A DNA stretch of 64,000 bases from Suipraeoptans intestinalis (GCF_009696485.1 NZ_VULY01000018.1:1103501-1167500); one strand, 5' to 3'. Counted from the stretch's first letter, positions 46,944 through 56,217 are shown. Notes: generated from the letters alone by a model not told the origin. Program-made: numbers and translations.

Positions 46944-48854
46944 CTAGCAGATGGAAGCTCCTGCCGGCATCTCTTCGTCCGGAACCATCACGGCCAGCCT
47001 TCCATTGGCGTCTTCTGCCGACAGGATCATCCCTTCTGACAAAAGTCCTGCCAGCTTCGCCGGTTTCAGATTGACCAGTACCATTACTTTTTTTCCTACC
47101 ATCTCTTCCGGTTGATAGCAGGATTTGATCCCGGAAACGATCTGCCTGATCCGGTCTCCCGTTTTCACCTGAAGACAAAGCAACTTTCTGGACTTTTTCA
47201 CTTCCTCGCAGGCAACCACTTCTCCCACCTGAAATTGCAGCTTCTCAAACAGATCATAGGTGATCTCTTCTTTCATCTCCTGATGGATCACATCCTCCTC
47301 TGCCCGGTCACTCTCCTTCTTTTCTTTTGCAAGCTGTGCTTCTTTTTCTTCCAGCTCCTTTAGAAAAGCTTCCGCATCGATCCTGGCAAAAAGGATCTCC
47401 GGCTGCTCTGTAACCTTGTCTGTCCCCATCTGCTTCCGGATCTTTTCGGAAGTCTCCGGCATAAACGGCTCCAAAAGAGCGGCTCCTTCCTTGATCCCTT
47501 CTGCCAGACGATACAAAACGGTTTCCAGCCTGTCCCTGCTTGCCTCTTCTTTGGCCAAAACCCAGGGCATCGTCTCATCAATATATTTATTACAGCGTTT
47601 GAAAATCTGGAAAATTTCCGTGATGGCGTCTGCCACCCGCAGCTCCTCCATTTTTTCTCCCACCTTCTTCTTTGCCTCCGAAATCACAGCCTTCAGTTCT
47701 TCATCCACCGGATCGGTCGCCTGTTTATCCTTCACGACTCCGTCAAAATACTTGTTTGTCATGGAGATCGTTCGGTTCACCAGATTTCCCAGCGTATTTG
47801 CAAGGTCTGCATTGATTCTTTCGATCATCAGCTCCCAGGAGATCACTCCATCGTTATCAAACGGCATCTCATGCAGAACAAAATACCGGACAGCGTCTAC
47901 GCCAAAGGCTTCTACCAGCTGGTCCGCATATAATACATTTCCCTTGGATTTACTCATCTTCCCGTCTCCCTGCAGCAGCCAGGGATGTCCGAATACCTGC
48001 TTTGGCAGCGGCAGATCCAGCGCCATGAGGAAGATCGGCCAGTAAATAGTATGGAAACGAATGATATCCTTTCCGATCAGATGCAGATCTGCCGGCCAGT
48101 CCCTCCGGAACTGTTGGGTATGATCTCCGTCTGCATCATAGCCGATCCCGGTAATATAGTTGGTCAGGGCATCCAGCCATACATACACCACGTGCCCCGG
48201 CGCAAAGTCCACCGGGATCCCCCACTGGAAGGAAGTTCTGGAAACACAAAGATCCTGCAGGCCCGGCAGCAGAAAATTATTCATCATCTCATTTTTGCGG
48301 GACACCGGCTGGATAAATTCCGGGTGTGTCTCTATGTGGTGGATCAGCCGGTCCGCATACTTACTCATACGGAAGAAGTACGCTTCCTCCTTTGCCGGAT
48401 GCACCTCTCCGCCACAATCCGGACATTTTCCGTCCTTCAGCTGGGCTTCCGTAAAAAAGGACTCACAGGGCGTACAGTACATGCCCTCATAATGGCCCTT
48501 GTAGATATCTCCCTGCTCGTACAGTTTTTTGAAGATCTTCTGCACCTGTTTTTCATGCTCTTCGTCTGTTGTCCGGATAAATTTGTCGTAGGATGTGTTC
48601 ATCATATCCCACACTGCTCTTACTTCTTCCGCCACTTTATCCACGTAGGCCTTGGGCGTAACCCCTGCCTCCTGCGCCTTCAGCTCTATCTTCTGTCCGT
48701 GCTCATCTGTTCCCGTCTGGAAAAACACCTCATACCCCTGGCTTCTTTTATATCGCGCGATGGCATCGGCCAGCACGATCTCGTAAGTATTTCCGATATG
48801 CGGTTTTCCGGATGTATAAGCGATCGCTGTCGTCATATAATACTTCTCTGCCAT
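46944..48854 (-). CDS. metG: Methionine--tRNA ligase with C-terminal tRNA-binding domain
   Basis: 636 residues from the ATG at 48854, which has AGGAGAGG upstream; the frame is open 17 codons further. The HIGH-type signature is in GKPHIGNTY, the zinc-binding insert is CTPCESFF..CPDCGG, and the KMSKS loop is DGKMSKSKGN. The last 110 residues, starting near FEKLQFQVGEVVACEEVKKS, are an EMAP-II/OB tRNA-binding domain. No S-box or T-box is seen in its short leader. Confidence 0.96.
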   Translation of the reverse strand: MAEKYYMTTAIAYTSGKPHIGNTYEIVLADAIARYKRSQGYEVFFQTGTDEHGQKIELKAQEAGVTPKAYVDKVAEEVRAVWDMMNTSYDKFIRTTDEEHEKQVQKIFKKLYEQGDIYKGHYEGMYCTPCESFFTEAQLKDGKCPDCGGEVHPAKEEAYFFRMSKYADRLIHHIETHPEFIQPVSRKNEMMNNFLLPGLQDLCVSRTSFQWGIPVDFAPGHVVYVWLDALTNYITGIGYDADGDHTQQFRRDWPADLHLIGKDIIRFHTIYWPIFLMALDLPLPKQVFGHPWLLQGDGKMSKSKGNVLYADQLVEAFGVDAVRYFVLHEMPFDNDGVISWELMIERINADLANTLGNLVNRTISMTNKYFDGVVKDKQATDPVDEELKAVISEAKKKVGEKMEELRVADAITEIFQIFKRCNKYIDETMPWVLAKEEASRDRLETVLYRLAEGIKEGAALLEPFMPETSEKIRKQMGTDKVTEQPEILFARIDAEAFLKELEEKEAQLAKEKKESDRAEEDVIHQEMKEEITYDLFEKLQFQVGEVVACEEVKKSRKLLCLQVKTGDRIRQIVSGIKSCYQPEEMVGKKVMVLVNLKPAKLAGLLSEGMILSAEDANGRLAVMVPDEEMPAGASIC

Positions 48855-49041
48855 AGTCCTCTCCTTCTCCCACTTTCCTTTTCCCTGTTTTCCGGTGTTT
48901 CCCACCGCTTACAGGAGTCCTGATTTTTCCTATTATAGCAAGAAACACCCCAGAAGTCCAATGCCCGCCGAATTTTTTATACTTATTTTATTGAATCCCG
49001 CTTCTTTCTTATGCTATACTTGCCGAAAGGAAGTGATGAAT

Positions 49042-49764
49042 ATGAAGATAGAAAAATTAAGTGAAAATCAGATACGCTGCACCCTGACCCGTGCAGATCT
49101 TGCAGACCGGCAGCTACATTTAAGCGAACTGGCTTACGGAAGCGAGAAGGCACGTTCTCTTTTCCATGACATGATGCAGCGGGCAGCCGCAGAGTTTGGC
49201 TTTGAGGCCGATAACACCCCTTTGATGATAGAAGCAGTTCCCATCAATTCAGATTCCATTGTGCTGATCATTACAAAAGTGGATGATCCGGAGGAACTGG
49301 ATACCCGGTTTTCCAAATTTGCTCCTTCCCCCGGAGGGGAGGGCGACGGAGTTCCTGCTCCTTTCCTTTCCAAGCTAAATGGAAGCAGTTTTCTGGAAAA
49401 AGAGGAAACGCCTGCAAAGCATCCGGGGGAAGCGCCTGTAACAGCAGAGGAAAAAACAGATCTTTCCTCTTTTCCCGCTCGCCTGTTTTCTTTTGGCAAC
49501 ATGGAGACACTGGTTGCAGCCTCCAAGGTCATCGGACAGATGCACCGCGGCAGCAGCACCTTATACAAAGACGAAGCAGAAGGTGTTTACCTTCTCTCCC
49601 TTACCAGAGCGCCCCATTCCGATCAGGATTTTAGCCGCATCTGCAATATGCTTTCAGAATACGGCTCCCAGGAACGTGCCAACGGCGCTATCTTTGCTTT
49701 TTTGACAGAACATTTTTCACCGATGCTGGAGAAGGACGCACTGAAAACCTTGTCTGCTCTGTAA
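49042..49764 (+). CDS. mecA: Adaptor protein MecA
   Basis: 240 residues. The N-terminus MKIEKLSENQIRCTLTRADL and the block IVLIITKVDDPEELDTRF are characteristic of MecA. These adaptors bring proteins such as ComK to the ClpC-ClpP protease. I use the ATG at 49042, 8 bases after AGGAAG; an ATG two codons earlier is too close. The middle (residues about 95-145) is a low-complexity linker, and the C-terminal domain (FPARLFSFGNMETLVAASKV) would bind ClpC. It diverges from metG and ends at a bidirectional terminator. Confidence 0.92.
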   Translation: MKIEKLSENQIRCTLTRADLADRQLHLSELAYGSEKARSLFHDMMQRAAAEFGFEADNTPLMIEAVPINSDSIVLIITKVDDPEELDTRFSKFAPSPGGEGDGVPAPFLSKLNGSSFLEKEETPAKHPGEAPVTAEEKTDLSSFPARLFSFGNMETLVAASKVIGQMHRGSSTLYKDEAEGVYLLSLTRAPHSDQDFSRICNMLSEYGSQERANGAIFAFLTEHFSPMLEKDALKTLSAL

Positions 49765-49844
49765 GTTTGTACGATTCTTCAACGTTTTCTGTACCGTCTG
49801 GTCCTGTTGCGGGATCTCTACAAATATCATACCGGCATCGCCAC

Positions 49845-49886
49845 AAAAAGAACCTTCCCTCCCACAGGAGAAAAGGTTCTTTTTTC
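49845..49886. terminator. Bidirectional terminator between mecA and the DUF1858 gene
   Basis: AAAAGAACCTT and AAGGTTCTTTT form a perfect stem with A and T runs on both sides, between the two convergent genes. Confidence 0.85.
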
Positions 49887-49937
49887 ATCTGTCTTTGAAA
49901 TTCCGTTGTATGGAGCTTCCTTTCCGCTGATCTGCGA

Positions 49938-50138
49938 TTACGCATTTAAAAACGCATTGATCTTTTCCAGCAGCAGATCTGCATCCAATCCGTGCACCAT
50001 AGCTGCTTCTTCCAGCGTCTCTGCCTGTGATGCGGGACAGCCCAGACAGTGCATTCCTACCTCCATCAAGATGGGAGCGATGTCGTAATTTACGCTGAGG
50101 ATTTCTCCAATTGTCATATCCTTTGATACCTGTGCCAT
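49938..50138 (-). CDS. DUF1858 domain protein
   Basis: 66 residues; function unknown. The motif [17 protein letters not shown] with its CxxC pair and the preceding [11 protein letters not shown] are those of DUF1858, often found alone or fused to hybrid-cluster or redox proteins in anaerobes. A larger open frame here in another phase is not credible. The ATG at 50138 has AAGGAGG upstream. It lies near perR and the rubrerythrins, so a redox role is possible but not shown. Confidence 0.88.
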   Translation of the reverse strand: MAQVSKDMTIGEILSVNYDIAPILMEVGMHCLGCPASQAETLEEAAMVHGLDADLLLEKINAFLNA

Positions 50139-50397
50139 AGCGATTCCTCCTTCTATTCATATAATTCGGATCTCTTCTGTATCCTGTTTCCTTCAACAAT
50201 ATGTGTTGGGCGTATTCATTATAATCGCTTTTTCTCATTGTGTAAACATTTTCTCCTGTTTTATTCCCAATATTTGATTTCTTGATTGTCAATATTTTTT
50301 TCCGTTTTCTTGTTAAAAATATCATTTTCATTATTTCTTCACAAAACGCTTGTTCTTTTATTTGCCTTGAGTAATCCACCAAATCCCCCTCATTTTC

Positions 50398-50468
50398 TGT
50401 GGATAATGTGGATAAGTCTGTGGAAACTTCCGTTTTTAGCCATTTTTCCATTTTTCATCTGTGGAAAA
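50398..50468 (+). promoter_or_regulatory. DnaA-box cluster in AT-rich DNA
   Basis: The 528 bases between the DUF1858 gene and perR hold no gene. TGTGGATAA, the complement of the DnaA box TTATCCACA, occurs twice end to end (50398-50406 and 50407-50415). Near matches TGTGGAAAC (50419) and TGTGGAAAA (50460) follow in the same direction, and the flanks are very AT-rich. It looks like a DnaA-binding region, but no replication genes are near. Confidence 0.5.
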
Positions 50469-50598
50469 CTTTACCTGCCTTTTCTTGAAATTTCTTTTCT
50501 TTTTTTACAATTTTGTACACTTTGTATAGGCGGTGTTTTTCTCGCAAATTTTCTTCCGGGATTTCTTTTCTTCCTGCCCTTTCTCTTTCAAATTTGTA

Positions 50599-50653
50599 TT
50601 GACTTTTTCTGAAAAAAGAGATAGGCTAAACTTAATAATTATTCTCATTATTG
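50599..50653 (+). promoter_or_regulatory. perR promoter and PerR-box-like site
   Basis: TTGACT (50599-50604) is followed 17 bases later by a weak -10, TAGGCT. Downstream, TTATTCTCATTATTG (50639-50653) resembles the PerR box TTATAATnATTATAA. This suggests autoregulation by PerR. A strong AGGAGG precedes the perR start. Confidence 0.5.
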
Positions 50654-50666
50654 AAAGGAGGTCCTT

Positions 50667-51062
50667 ATGCCCACTCTAAAATATAGTAGACAGCGTGCTT
50701 CCATTAAAGAATATCTGGACGGCACCGTAGAACATCCTACTGCCGATATGGTCTATATGAAGGTAAAAAAGCAATTTCCCAGCATCAGTCTGGGGACTGT
50801 TTATAGAAACCTGAACCTGCTGGCTGATATGGGGGAGATCCGAAAGCTTTCTACTCCCGACGGAGGAGATCGGTTTGACGCCAATCTGACTCCCCATTAT
50901 CACGTAGTATGTAGCTCTTGTGGCAAGGTTTATGATATTATGTTACCGGAAGAGTCCATCCGTCATATCAACGAATCAGCCGACGCCTGCTTCGATGGAG
51001 ACATCGTTTCTCATGACACACTCTTTTATGGGATCTGTGAGCACTGTAAAAAAGGAAAATAG
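50667..51062 (+). CDS. perR: Fur-family peroxide-sensing regulator PerR
   Basis: 131 residues. The winged-helix part has HPTADMVYMKVKKQFPSIS and GTVYRNLNLLADMGEI. The metal-binding part has PHYHVVCSSCGKVYD and a second pair CEHC near the end, giving a structural zinc site. An aspartate follows the first CxxC pair (GKVYD), as in PerR rather than Fur. The next two genes are rubrerythrins, typical PerR targets. It probably represses peroxide defence genes until metal-catalysed oxidation releases it. Confidence 0.87.
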   Translation: MPTLKYSRQRASIKEYLDGTVEHPTADMVYMKVKKQFPSISLGTVYRNLNLLADMGEIRKLSTPDGGDRFDANLTPHYHVVCSSCGKVYDIMLPEESIRHINESADACFDGDIVSHDTLFYGICEHCKKGK

Positions 51063-51092
51063 CGCTTCTCTTTGGGGAGCGTTTCCTTTTAT
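51048..51092 (+). terminator. perR terminator
   Basis: AAAAGGAAA and TTTCCTTTT flank an inner GC stem around GCGCTTCTC/GGGGAGCGT. The hairpin overlaps the last codons of perR. Confidence 0.7.
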
Positions 51093-51133
51093 GGACTGTT
51101 CTCACGACACATTCAAAATCTGAAAGTTCCTGG

Positions 51134-51187
51134 TTGACAGGAAGATACTCTTATGATAGTATAATATCAGTAATAGTTACTGATATT
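51134..51187 (+). promoter_or_regulatory. Promoter and 25-bp palindromic operator of the reverse rubrerythrin gene
   Basis: TTGACA (51134-51139) is followed 17 bases later by TAGTAT. Overlapping the start region is a perfect 11-3-11 palindrome, AATATCAGTAA-TAG-TTACTGATATT (51163-51187). It does not match a PerR box, so another regulator is likely. Confidence 0.6.
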
Positions 51188-51225
51188 GCTATAAAACAAA
51201 TCAAATAGAAAAGGAGAGAACTACT

Positions 51226-51768
51226 ATGAAAAAATTTGTCTGTACTGTATGTGGATTTGTACACACCGGAGATTCTGCACCGGAGAAATGTCCAGTCTGT
51301 GGAGTGCCTGCTGAGAAGTTTAAAGAGCAGACGGGCGACAGAGAATGGGCGGCAGAGCACGTGGTAGGCGTGGCAAAAGGTGTAAGCGAAGATATTCTGG
51401 CTGACCTGAGAGCAAACTTTGAAGGAGAGTGTTCCGAGGTTGGTATGTACCTGGCAATGTCTCGTGTAGCTCATAGAGAAGGCTATCCGGAAATCGGACT
51501 GTACTGGGAAAAAGCTGCCTGGGAAGAAGCAGAGCATGCTGCAAAATTTGCGGAGCTTCTGGGCGAAGTTCTCACAGACAGCACCAAGAAGAACCTGGAA
51601 ATGCGTGTAGATGCTGAAAATGGTGCAACAGCAGGTAAATTTGATCTCGCTAAGCGTGCAAAAGCTGCAAACCTGGATGCGATCCACGACACGGTTCATG
51701 AAATGGCAAGAGATGAGGCACGTCACGGAAAAGCATTTGAAGGACTGCTGAAGAGATACTTTGGATAA
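51226..51768 (+). CDS. Reverse rubrerythrin
   Basis: 180 residues. The rubredoxin domain comes first ([21 protein letters not shown], two CxxC pairs), followed by a four-helix diiron domain with ligands in [16 protein letters not shown] and [14 protein letters not shown]. Domain order is opposite to classical rubrerythrin. Homologues in clostridia reduce hydrogen peroxide, and also oxygen, with electrons from NADH through rubredoxin reductase. The leader has a strong palindromic operator. It forms a stress-defence cluster with perR and the next gene. Confidence 0.95.
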   Translation: MKKFVCTVCGFVHTGDSAPEKCPVCGVPAEKFKEQTGDREWAAEHVVGVAKGVSEDILADLRANFEGECSEVGMYLAMSRVAHREGYPEIGLYWEKAAWEEAEHAAKFAELLGEVLTDSTKKNLEMRVDAENGATAGKFDLAKRAKAANLDAIHDTVHEMARDEARHGKAFEGLLKRYFG

Positions 51769-51775
51769 GATCACC

Positions 51776-51810
51776 AAAAGGGTTGCATGCTGTTTGCAAC
51801 CCTTTTCTTA
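51776..51810 (+). terminator. Reverse rubrerythrin terminator
   Basis: AAAAGGGTTGCA pairs with TGCAACCCTTTT, a 12-bp perfect stem with a T-rich end, directly after the stop. Confidence 0.88.
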
Positions 51811-51902
51811 CCAACGTGGAACCTGCCTACCGGCTCGTTCTTTCGCTTCTACCATTCCATGCGTCTAAATCATACATTTAAATTATAGGAGGAAACAAAA
51901 TT

Positions 51903-52439
51903 ATGTCTAAATATACCGGAACTAAAACAGAACAAAACTTAATGACTGCTTTTGCAGGAGAATCCCAGGCACGCAACAAGTATACCTACTATGCTTCCGC
52001 TGCTAAAAAAGCTGGATTTGTTCAGATGGCAAACATCTTCGAGGAAACTGCAAATCAGGAAAAAGAGCATGCAAAAATGTGGTTCAAGGAATTTCACGGG
52101 ATCGGAGATGTTGCAGAAAATCTGAAGGATGCGGCTGCCGGTGAAAATTATGAGTGGACAGATATGTACAAGAAAATGGCTGAGGAAGCCCGTGAAGAAG
52201 GCTTCGAAGAGCTGGCAAAGAAATTTGAGGGAGTTGCAGAGGTAGAGGCTGCTCACGAAAGACGTTATTTGAAGCTTCTGGAAAGCTATGAAAACGGCGC
52301 CACCTTCAAAGGAGAGGCTCCTCTTGGATGGAAATGCAACAATTGCGGATACATCCATGTAGGAGAGGAAGCACCCCAGGTCTGCCCCGTCTGTGACCAC
52401 CCCAGAGCACATTTTGAAAGAAAAGTAGAAAACTACTAA
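51903..52439 (+). CDS. rbr: Rubrerythrin
   Basis: 178 residues. The diiron four-helix domain comes first ([38 protein letters not shown]) and the rubredoxin domain last ([21 protein letters not shown]). This is the classical order. It is a cytosolic peroxide reductase. The ATG at 51903 has AGGAGG at good spacing. It has its own terminators on both sides, so it is transcribed apart from the reverse rubrerythrin gene. Confidence 0.97.
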   Translation: MSKYTGTKTEQNLMTAFAGESQARNKYTYYASAAKKAGFVQMANIFEETANQEKEHAKMWFKEFHGIGDVAENLKDAAAGENYEWTDMYKKMAEEAREEGFEELAKKFEGVAEVEAAHERRYLKLLESYENGATFKGEAPLGWKCNNCGYIHVGEEAPQVCPVCDHPRAHFERKVENY

Positions 52440-52460
52440 ACAGAAACGAGTTTCAGTATT

Positions 52461-52492
52461 TTAGGACCTGCCGTTTGGGCGGGTCCTTTTCA
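52461..52492 (+). terminator. Rubrerythrin terminator
   Basis: AGGACCTGCC and GGCGGGTCCT form a 10-bp stem (one wobble) followed by TTTT. Confidence 0.85.
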
Positions 52493-52663
52493 ATGGCAAC
52501 CCGGACATTTCCACCGATTCCTTCTCCAAACAGGGGCAGATACGGCTTCTATCAGCCATATCTGCCCCTGTTATCGTAACGGTCGCTGCCGTAATTCCGA
52601 CTCCGCCGTCTGCCATTTCGTATTTTCCGTCCTGCTCACACAAAAAGAGTCTTTCGTGCCTGC

Positions 52664-52918
52664 TTATCTGCCGGAAGATCCGTTGCCTATCAGGTCTTCT
52701 TTTTCCCTGCGTGACAGCTTTTTCCATGCCGCTTCTGCTCGCATGGCTTCCTGCCTGGAAGAAAACATCTCATAATATACCAATGTAACCGGGCGACGTC
52801 CTTTTGTGTACTTTGCGCCTTTTCCCGCATTATGCATCTGGATCCGCTGCTCCAGACGGTTGGTCCATCCAATATACAGCGTATCGTCTGCGCATCTTAC
52901 CATGTATGTATAATTCAC
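52664..52918 (-). CDS. GIY-YIG domain protein, UPF0213 (YhbQ/YazA) family
   Basis: 84 residues. The domain starts with YTYMVRCADDTLYIGWTN, a GIY-YIG nuclease core, followed by RLEQRIQMHNAGKGAKYTKG and EAAWKKLSRREKEDLI. Small stand-alone members of this family are common and may act on DNA; the cellular role is unclear. It starts one base after the stop of the membrane protein gene, at the end of the ileS-glgP gene row. Confidence 0.92.
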   Translation of the reverse strand: MNYTYMVRCADDTLYIGWTNRLEQRIQMHNAGKGAKYTKGRRPVTLVYYEMFSSRQEAMRAEAAWKKLSRREKEDLIGNGSSGR

Positions 52919-52919
52919 A

Positions 52920-53750
52920 CTACTCTCCCCGGTTTTCCTGTGGCGCCTGTCCTTCGACTTCCTGCGGAGCCGTTTCTACCGCCTTGCTTTCTGCCGGTGA
53001 ATTTTCCTGTCTGCCCTCCTGAACAGGTGCTCCTGCTACCGTACCTGTCTGTACAACGCTCTGCGGCATCGTTTTGGAGGCCGACTGTCCCTGCATAAAT
53101 CCCTGCTGCATTCCCGGAGCCGGTCCTGCCTGCCGGAAGTTTCCTCCCATCCTGTCTTCACGATTGCGGATCAAAAACAGATAGATCGCTTCGTAAAGCG
53201 GAATGAAAAGACCGGCCACTGCATGTATCACTGCAAAATTCCTGTCGGTATATCTCTCATAGATCCTGATATTCATCAGGCTGCGCAGCCCGCTGATCAG
53301 CCCTCCTCCTACCAGGTTGATCACAATGATCAGAAAATATCCTACCAAAACAGCTCCCAGAAAACGGAACAGCACCAGCGGCGAATCTCCCAGTTCATAA
53401 TAATATTCCTGTGATCCCAGAAGCTTCATAAAGCTGACTGCATAGAAAAAGAAAAGAACCAGTCCCGACACCACTCCCAGTGCAATATTTCCCAGCAGGA
53501 TCCAGAGTCCGACATTCTTAATCGTTCCTTTTCCAATTTTCTGTTCTCCGCACAATTCCCCCTGAAAATACATCCTTCCATAAGGAATAAATGCCAGCCA
53601 TGCATTTGCCAATCCTCTCCTTTTGCCCAGCGTGTACAGTCCTATTCCCTTTAGGATATAACTGGTCAGCCCTACCAGCAGCACAACTGCAAGCACGATC
53701 AGATAAATCATAATGATCTGCCTTAAGATCATTTCCTCTCCATAGTACAT
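52920..53750 (-). CDS. Membrane protein of unknown function with a Gln/Pro-rich tail
   Basis: 276 residues; I recognise no family. There are four to five hydrophobic segments (about 8-33, 75-100, 125-150, 170-190), with a conserved-looking loop RRGLANAWLAFIPYGRMYFQ between the first two. The last 85 residues are polar and rich in Gln, Pro and Gly, and probably cytoplasmic. The start at 53750 follows AAAGGAG, which lies inside the end of glgP; an ATG at 53732 also has a good site. It is translated in a row with glgP and the GIY-YIG gene. Confidence 0.75.
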   Translation of the reverse strand: MYYGEEMILRQIIMIYLIVLAVVLLVGLTSYILKGIGLYTLGKRRGLANAWLAFIPYGRMYFQGELCGEQKIGKGTIKNVGLWILLGNIALGVVSGLVLFFFYAVSFMKLLGSQEYYYELGDSPLVLFRFLGAVLVGYFLIIVINLVGGGLISGLRSLMNIRIYERYTDRNFAVIHAVAGLFIPLYEAIYLFLIRNREDRMGGNFRQAGPAPGMQQGFMQGQSASKTMPQSVVQTGTVAGAPVQEGRQENSPAESKAVETAPQEVEGQAPQENRGE

Positions 53751-53753
53751 ACC

Positions 53754-56213
53754 TTAACTCCTTTCTAATCTGTTCAGATGCCAGATTTCATCCACATATT
53801 CCTGAATGGTCCGGTCTGAAGAAAACTTACCGCAGCTTGCCGTATTCAGCAATGCCATCTTCGCCCACCGTCTGGTGTCTCTGTAAGCCTCCTCCACTTT
53901 TTCCTGTGCCCTTGCGTAAGAGTCGAAGTCTTTTAAAATAAAGTATATGTCTGCCCTTCCACCCTGACTGCCCTGTGTCAGGCTGTCGTACAGATCCCTG
54001 TACATCTGTGTGTCTCCATTGGCATAGGTTCCATCTATCAGTTGATCCACCACCTGCTTCAGATCCGGATCTTCCTTTAACACATCCATCGGGCAATAGC
54101 CGCCGTTGTTTTCATAGGAAATCACTTCATCCGAAGTCAGTCCGAAAATAAAAGCGTTTTCCTGCCCCACTTCCTCCACGATCTCCACATTGGCTCCGTC
54201 CATGGTTCCCAGCGTCACGGCTCCATTGAGCATAAACTTCATATTTCCCGTACCGCTGGCTTCCTTGGATGCCGTAGAGATTTGCTCACTGACATCTGCC
54301 GCCGCAAAGATCCACTCTGCATTGGACACCTTGTAATCCTCAATGAACACTACCTTGAGCTTGCCATGGATGCTTCTGTCATTGTTGATCACCTCTGCCA
54401 CGGAATTGATCAGCTTGATGATCTGCTTCGCTCTTACATATCCGGCAGAGGCTTTCGCTCCAAAAATAAAGGTCCTTGGATAAAAGCTCTGCTCCGGATG
54501 TGCTTTTATTTTATTATAAAGGTACATAATATGCAAGATGTTCAAAAGCTGACGCTTATATTCATGAAGCCGCTTTACCTGCACATCAAAAATGGACCGG
54601 GGATCCACTTCTATTTGGTTGTGTTCCAGAATATAGGCGGCCAGGCGTTCCTTGTTCTGTCTTTTGATCGCCATAAATTCTTCCAGCGCCTTCGGATCAT
54701 CCGTCAGCTCCTTCAGCTTCTCCATTCTGGACAGGTCTGTGATCCACTTCTTTGTTCCCAGCTTTCCTGTCACCCAGTCTGCCAGCCGGTAATTGCCATG
54801 CATCAAGAATCGCCTCTGGGTGATCCCATTGGTTTTGTTATTAAATTTTTCCGGCATCATCTGATAAAATTCTTTCAGCTCCTGCTGCTTCAGGATCTCC
54901 GTATGCAGCCTTGCCACTCCGTTTACGGAATATCCTGCCACAATGGCAAGGTGCGCCATTTTTACCTGTCCGTCCCGAAGGATGGCCATCTTCCTTACTT
55001 TCTCCTCTTCTCCCGGATATTGGCTTCGGATCTGCTCCACAAATCTCCTGTCAATCTCCTGGATGATCTGATATACCCTGGGAAGCAGACGCGAAAACAG
55101 ATCAATGGGCCATTTTTCCAGAGCCTCCGCCATTATCGTGTGATTGGTATAGGCACAGGTTTTCGTCGTCACCTCCCATGCCTCATTCCATCCAAGCCCC
55201 TCTTCGTCCAGCAGGATCCGCATCAGCTCTGCTACCGCTACTGTCGGATGGGTATCGTTCATCTGGAAGGTTACCTTTTCATGCAGTCTCTCGATCTGTT
55301 CATGGCTTTTCTTGTATCGGTCGATCGCCGTCTGGATGCTGGCAGAGATAAAGAAATACTGCTGCTTCAGGCGCAGCTCCTTCCCCGCATAGTGATTGTC
55401 GTTGGGATATAGCACCTCCACGATATTTCTCGCCAGATTTTCCTGCTCCACAGCCTTGCGGTAATCGCCCCTGTCAAAAGAGTCCAGTTGAAAGTCCACG
55501 ATGGGCTCTGCGTCCCAGATACGTAAGGTATTGACCACATGGTTTCCATACCCCACAATGGGATAATCATAAGGGATCGCTTTGACAGACTCAAAGTTTT
55601 CCTGTACAAAGTGTACTTTGCCCTCCGCATCATATTCCGTTCGGATATTTCCTCCAAAGCGGACCTCTTTGGCATATTCCGGCCGTCTCAGCTCAAAGGG
55701 GTTGCCGTCCTTGAGCCAGTTGTCCGGCGTTTCTACTTGGTAGCCATTTTTAATCTTCTGTTTGAACATTCCATAGCGATAACGGATCCCGCAGCCATAC
55801 GCCGCATATCCCAGCGTGGCCAGGGAGTCCAGAAAGCAGGCTGCCAGCCTTCCCAGTCCGCCGTTTCCCAGTGCGGGATCCGGCTCTTCGTCTTCTATAG
55901 CATTCAGATCGATCCCCATTTCTTCCAGCGCTTCTTTTACTTCCGTGTATGCTGTCATGTTGATCAGGTTGTTTCCCAGAGCTCTTCCCATTAAAAATTC
56001 CATGGACATGTAATATACGATCTTGGGATCCTGTTCCTCATATGTTTTCTGGGTCGCGATCCAGTCGTCGATCATGACTTCTTTTACCGCATAGGACACC
56101 GCCTGAAAAAGCTGCTGCGGCGTTGCTTCCTGAACGGAACGGCGGAACAGAGTTTTTACCTCTGTTTCCACCTCTTTTTTAAATCGTTCCTTTTCAAATC
56201 TAGGGTTGTACAT
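53754..56213 (-). CDS. glgP: Glycogen phosphorylase, second copy
   Basis: 819 residues, the full length of the classical family and about 70 longer than the copy at 8914. Blocks are [66 protein letters not shown] and the cofactor region [15 protein letters not shown]. It starts 4 bases after the ileS stop, with only a weak ribosome site, so it may depend on translational coupling. The two phosphorylases may divide the work between stored glycogen and imported maltodextrins; which does which is inferred only from neighbours. Confidence 0.95.
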   Translation of the reverse strand: MYNPRFEKERFKKEVETEVKTLFRRSVQEATPQQLFQAVSYAVKEVMIDDWIATQKTYEEQDPKIVYYMSMEFLMGRALGNNLINMTAYTEVKEALEEMGIDLNAIEDEEPDPALGNGGLGRLAACFLDSLATLGYAAYGCGIRYRYGMFKQKIKNGYQVETPDNWLKDGNPFELRRPEYAKEVRFGGNIRTEYDAEGKVHFVQENFESVKAIPYDYPIVGYGNHVVNTLRIWDAEPIVDFQLDSFDRGDYRKAVEQENLARNIVEVLYPNDNHYAGKELRLKQQYFFISASIQTAIDRYKKSHEQIERLHEKVTFQMNDTHPTVAVAELMRILLDEEGLGWNEAWEVTTKTCAYTNHTIMAEALEKWPIDLFSRLLPRVYQIIQEIDRRFVEQIRSQYPGEEEKVRKMAILRDGQVKMAHLAIVAGYSVNGVARLHTEILKQQELKEFYQMMPEKFNNKTNGITQRRFLMHGNYRLADWVTGKLGTKKWITDLSRMEKLKELTDDPKALEEFMAIKRQNKERLAAYILEHNQIEVDPRSIFDVQVKRLHEYKRQLLNILHIMYLYNKIKAHPEQSFYPRTFIFGAKASAGYVRAKQIIKLINSVAEVINNDRSIHGKLKVVFIEDYKVSNAEWIFAAADVSEQISTASKEASGTGNMKFMLNGAVTLGTMDGANVEIVEEVGQENAFIFGLTSDEVISYENNGGYCPMDVLKEDPDLKQVVDQLIDGTYANGDTQMYRDLYDSLTQGSQGGRADIYFILKDFDSYARAQEKVEEAYRDTRRWAKMALLNTASCGKFSSDRTIQEYVDEIWHLNRLERS

Positions 56214-56217
56214 CTAT

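Noticed and set aside
49885..50451. A 188-codon minus-strand frame over the DUF1858 gene
   Set aside because: It overlaps the clear DUF1858 gene in another phase, lacks a ribosome site and spans the DnaA-box region.
50398..50468. DnaA boxes read as the chromosomal origin
   Set aside because: No replication genes are nearby, and the leftward rRNA operon and most genes to the right of it point the same way, so the fork already moves leftward here.
52461..52727. An 88-codon minus-strand frame after rubrerythrin
   Set aside because: Its end is the rubrerythrin terminator and its start overlaps the GIY-YIG gene in another phase.
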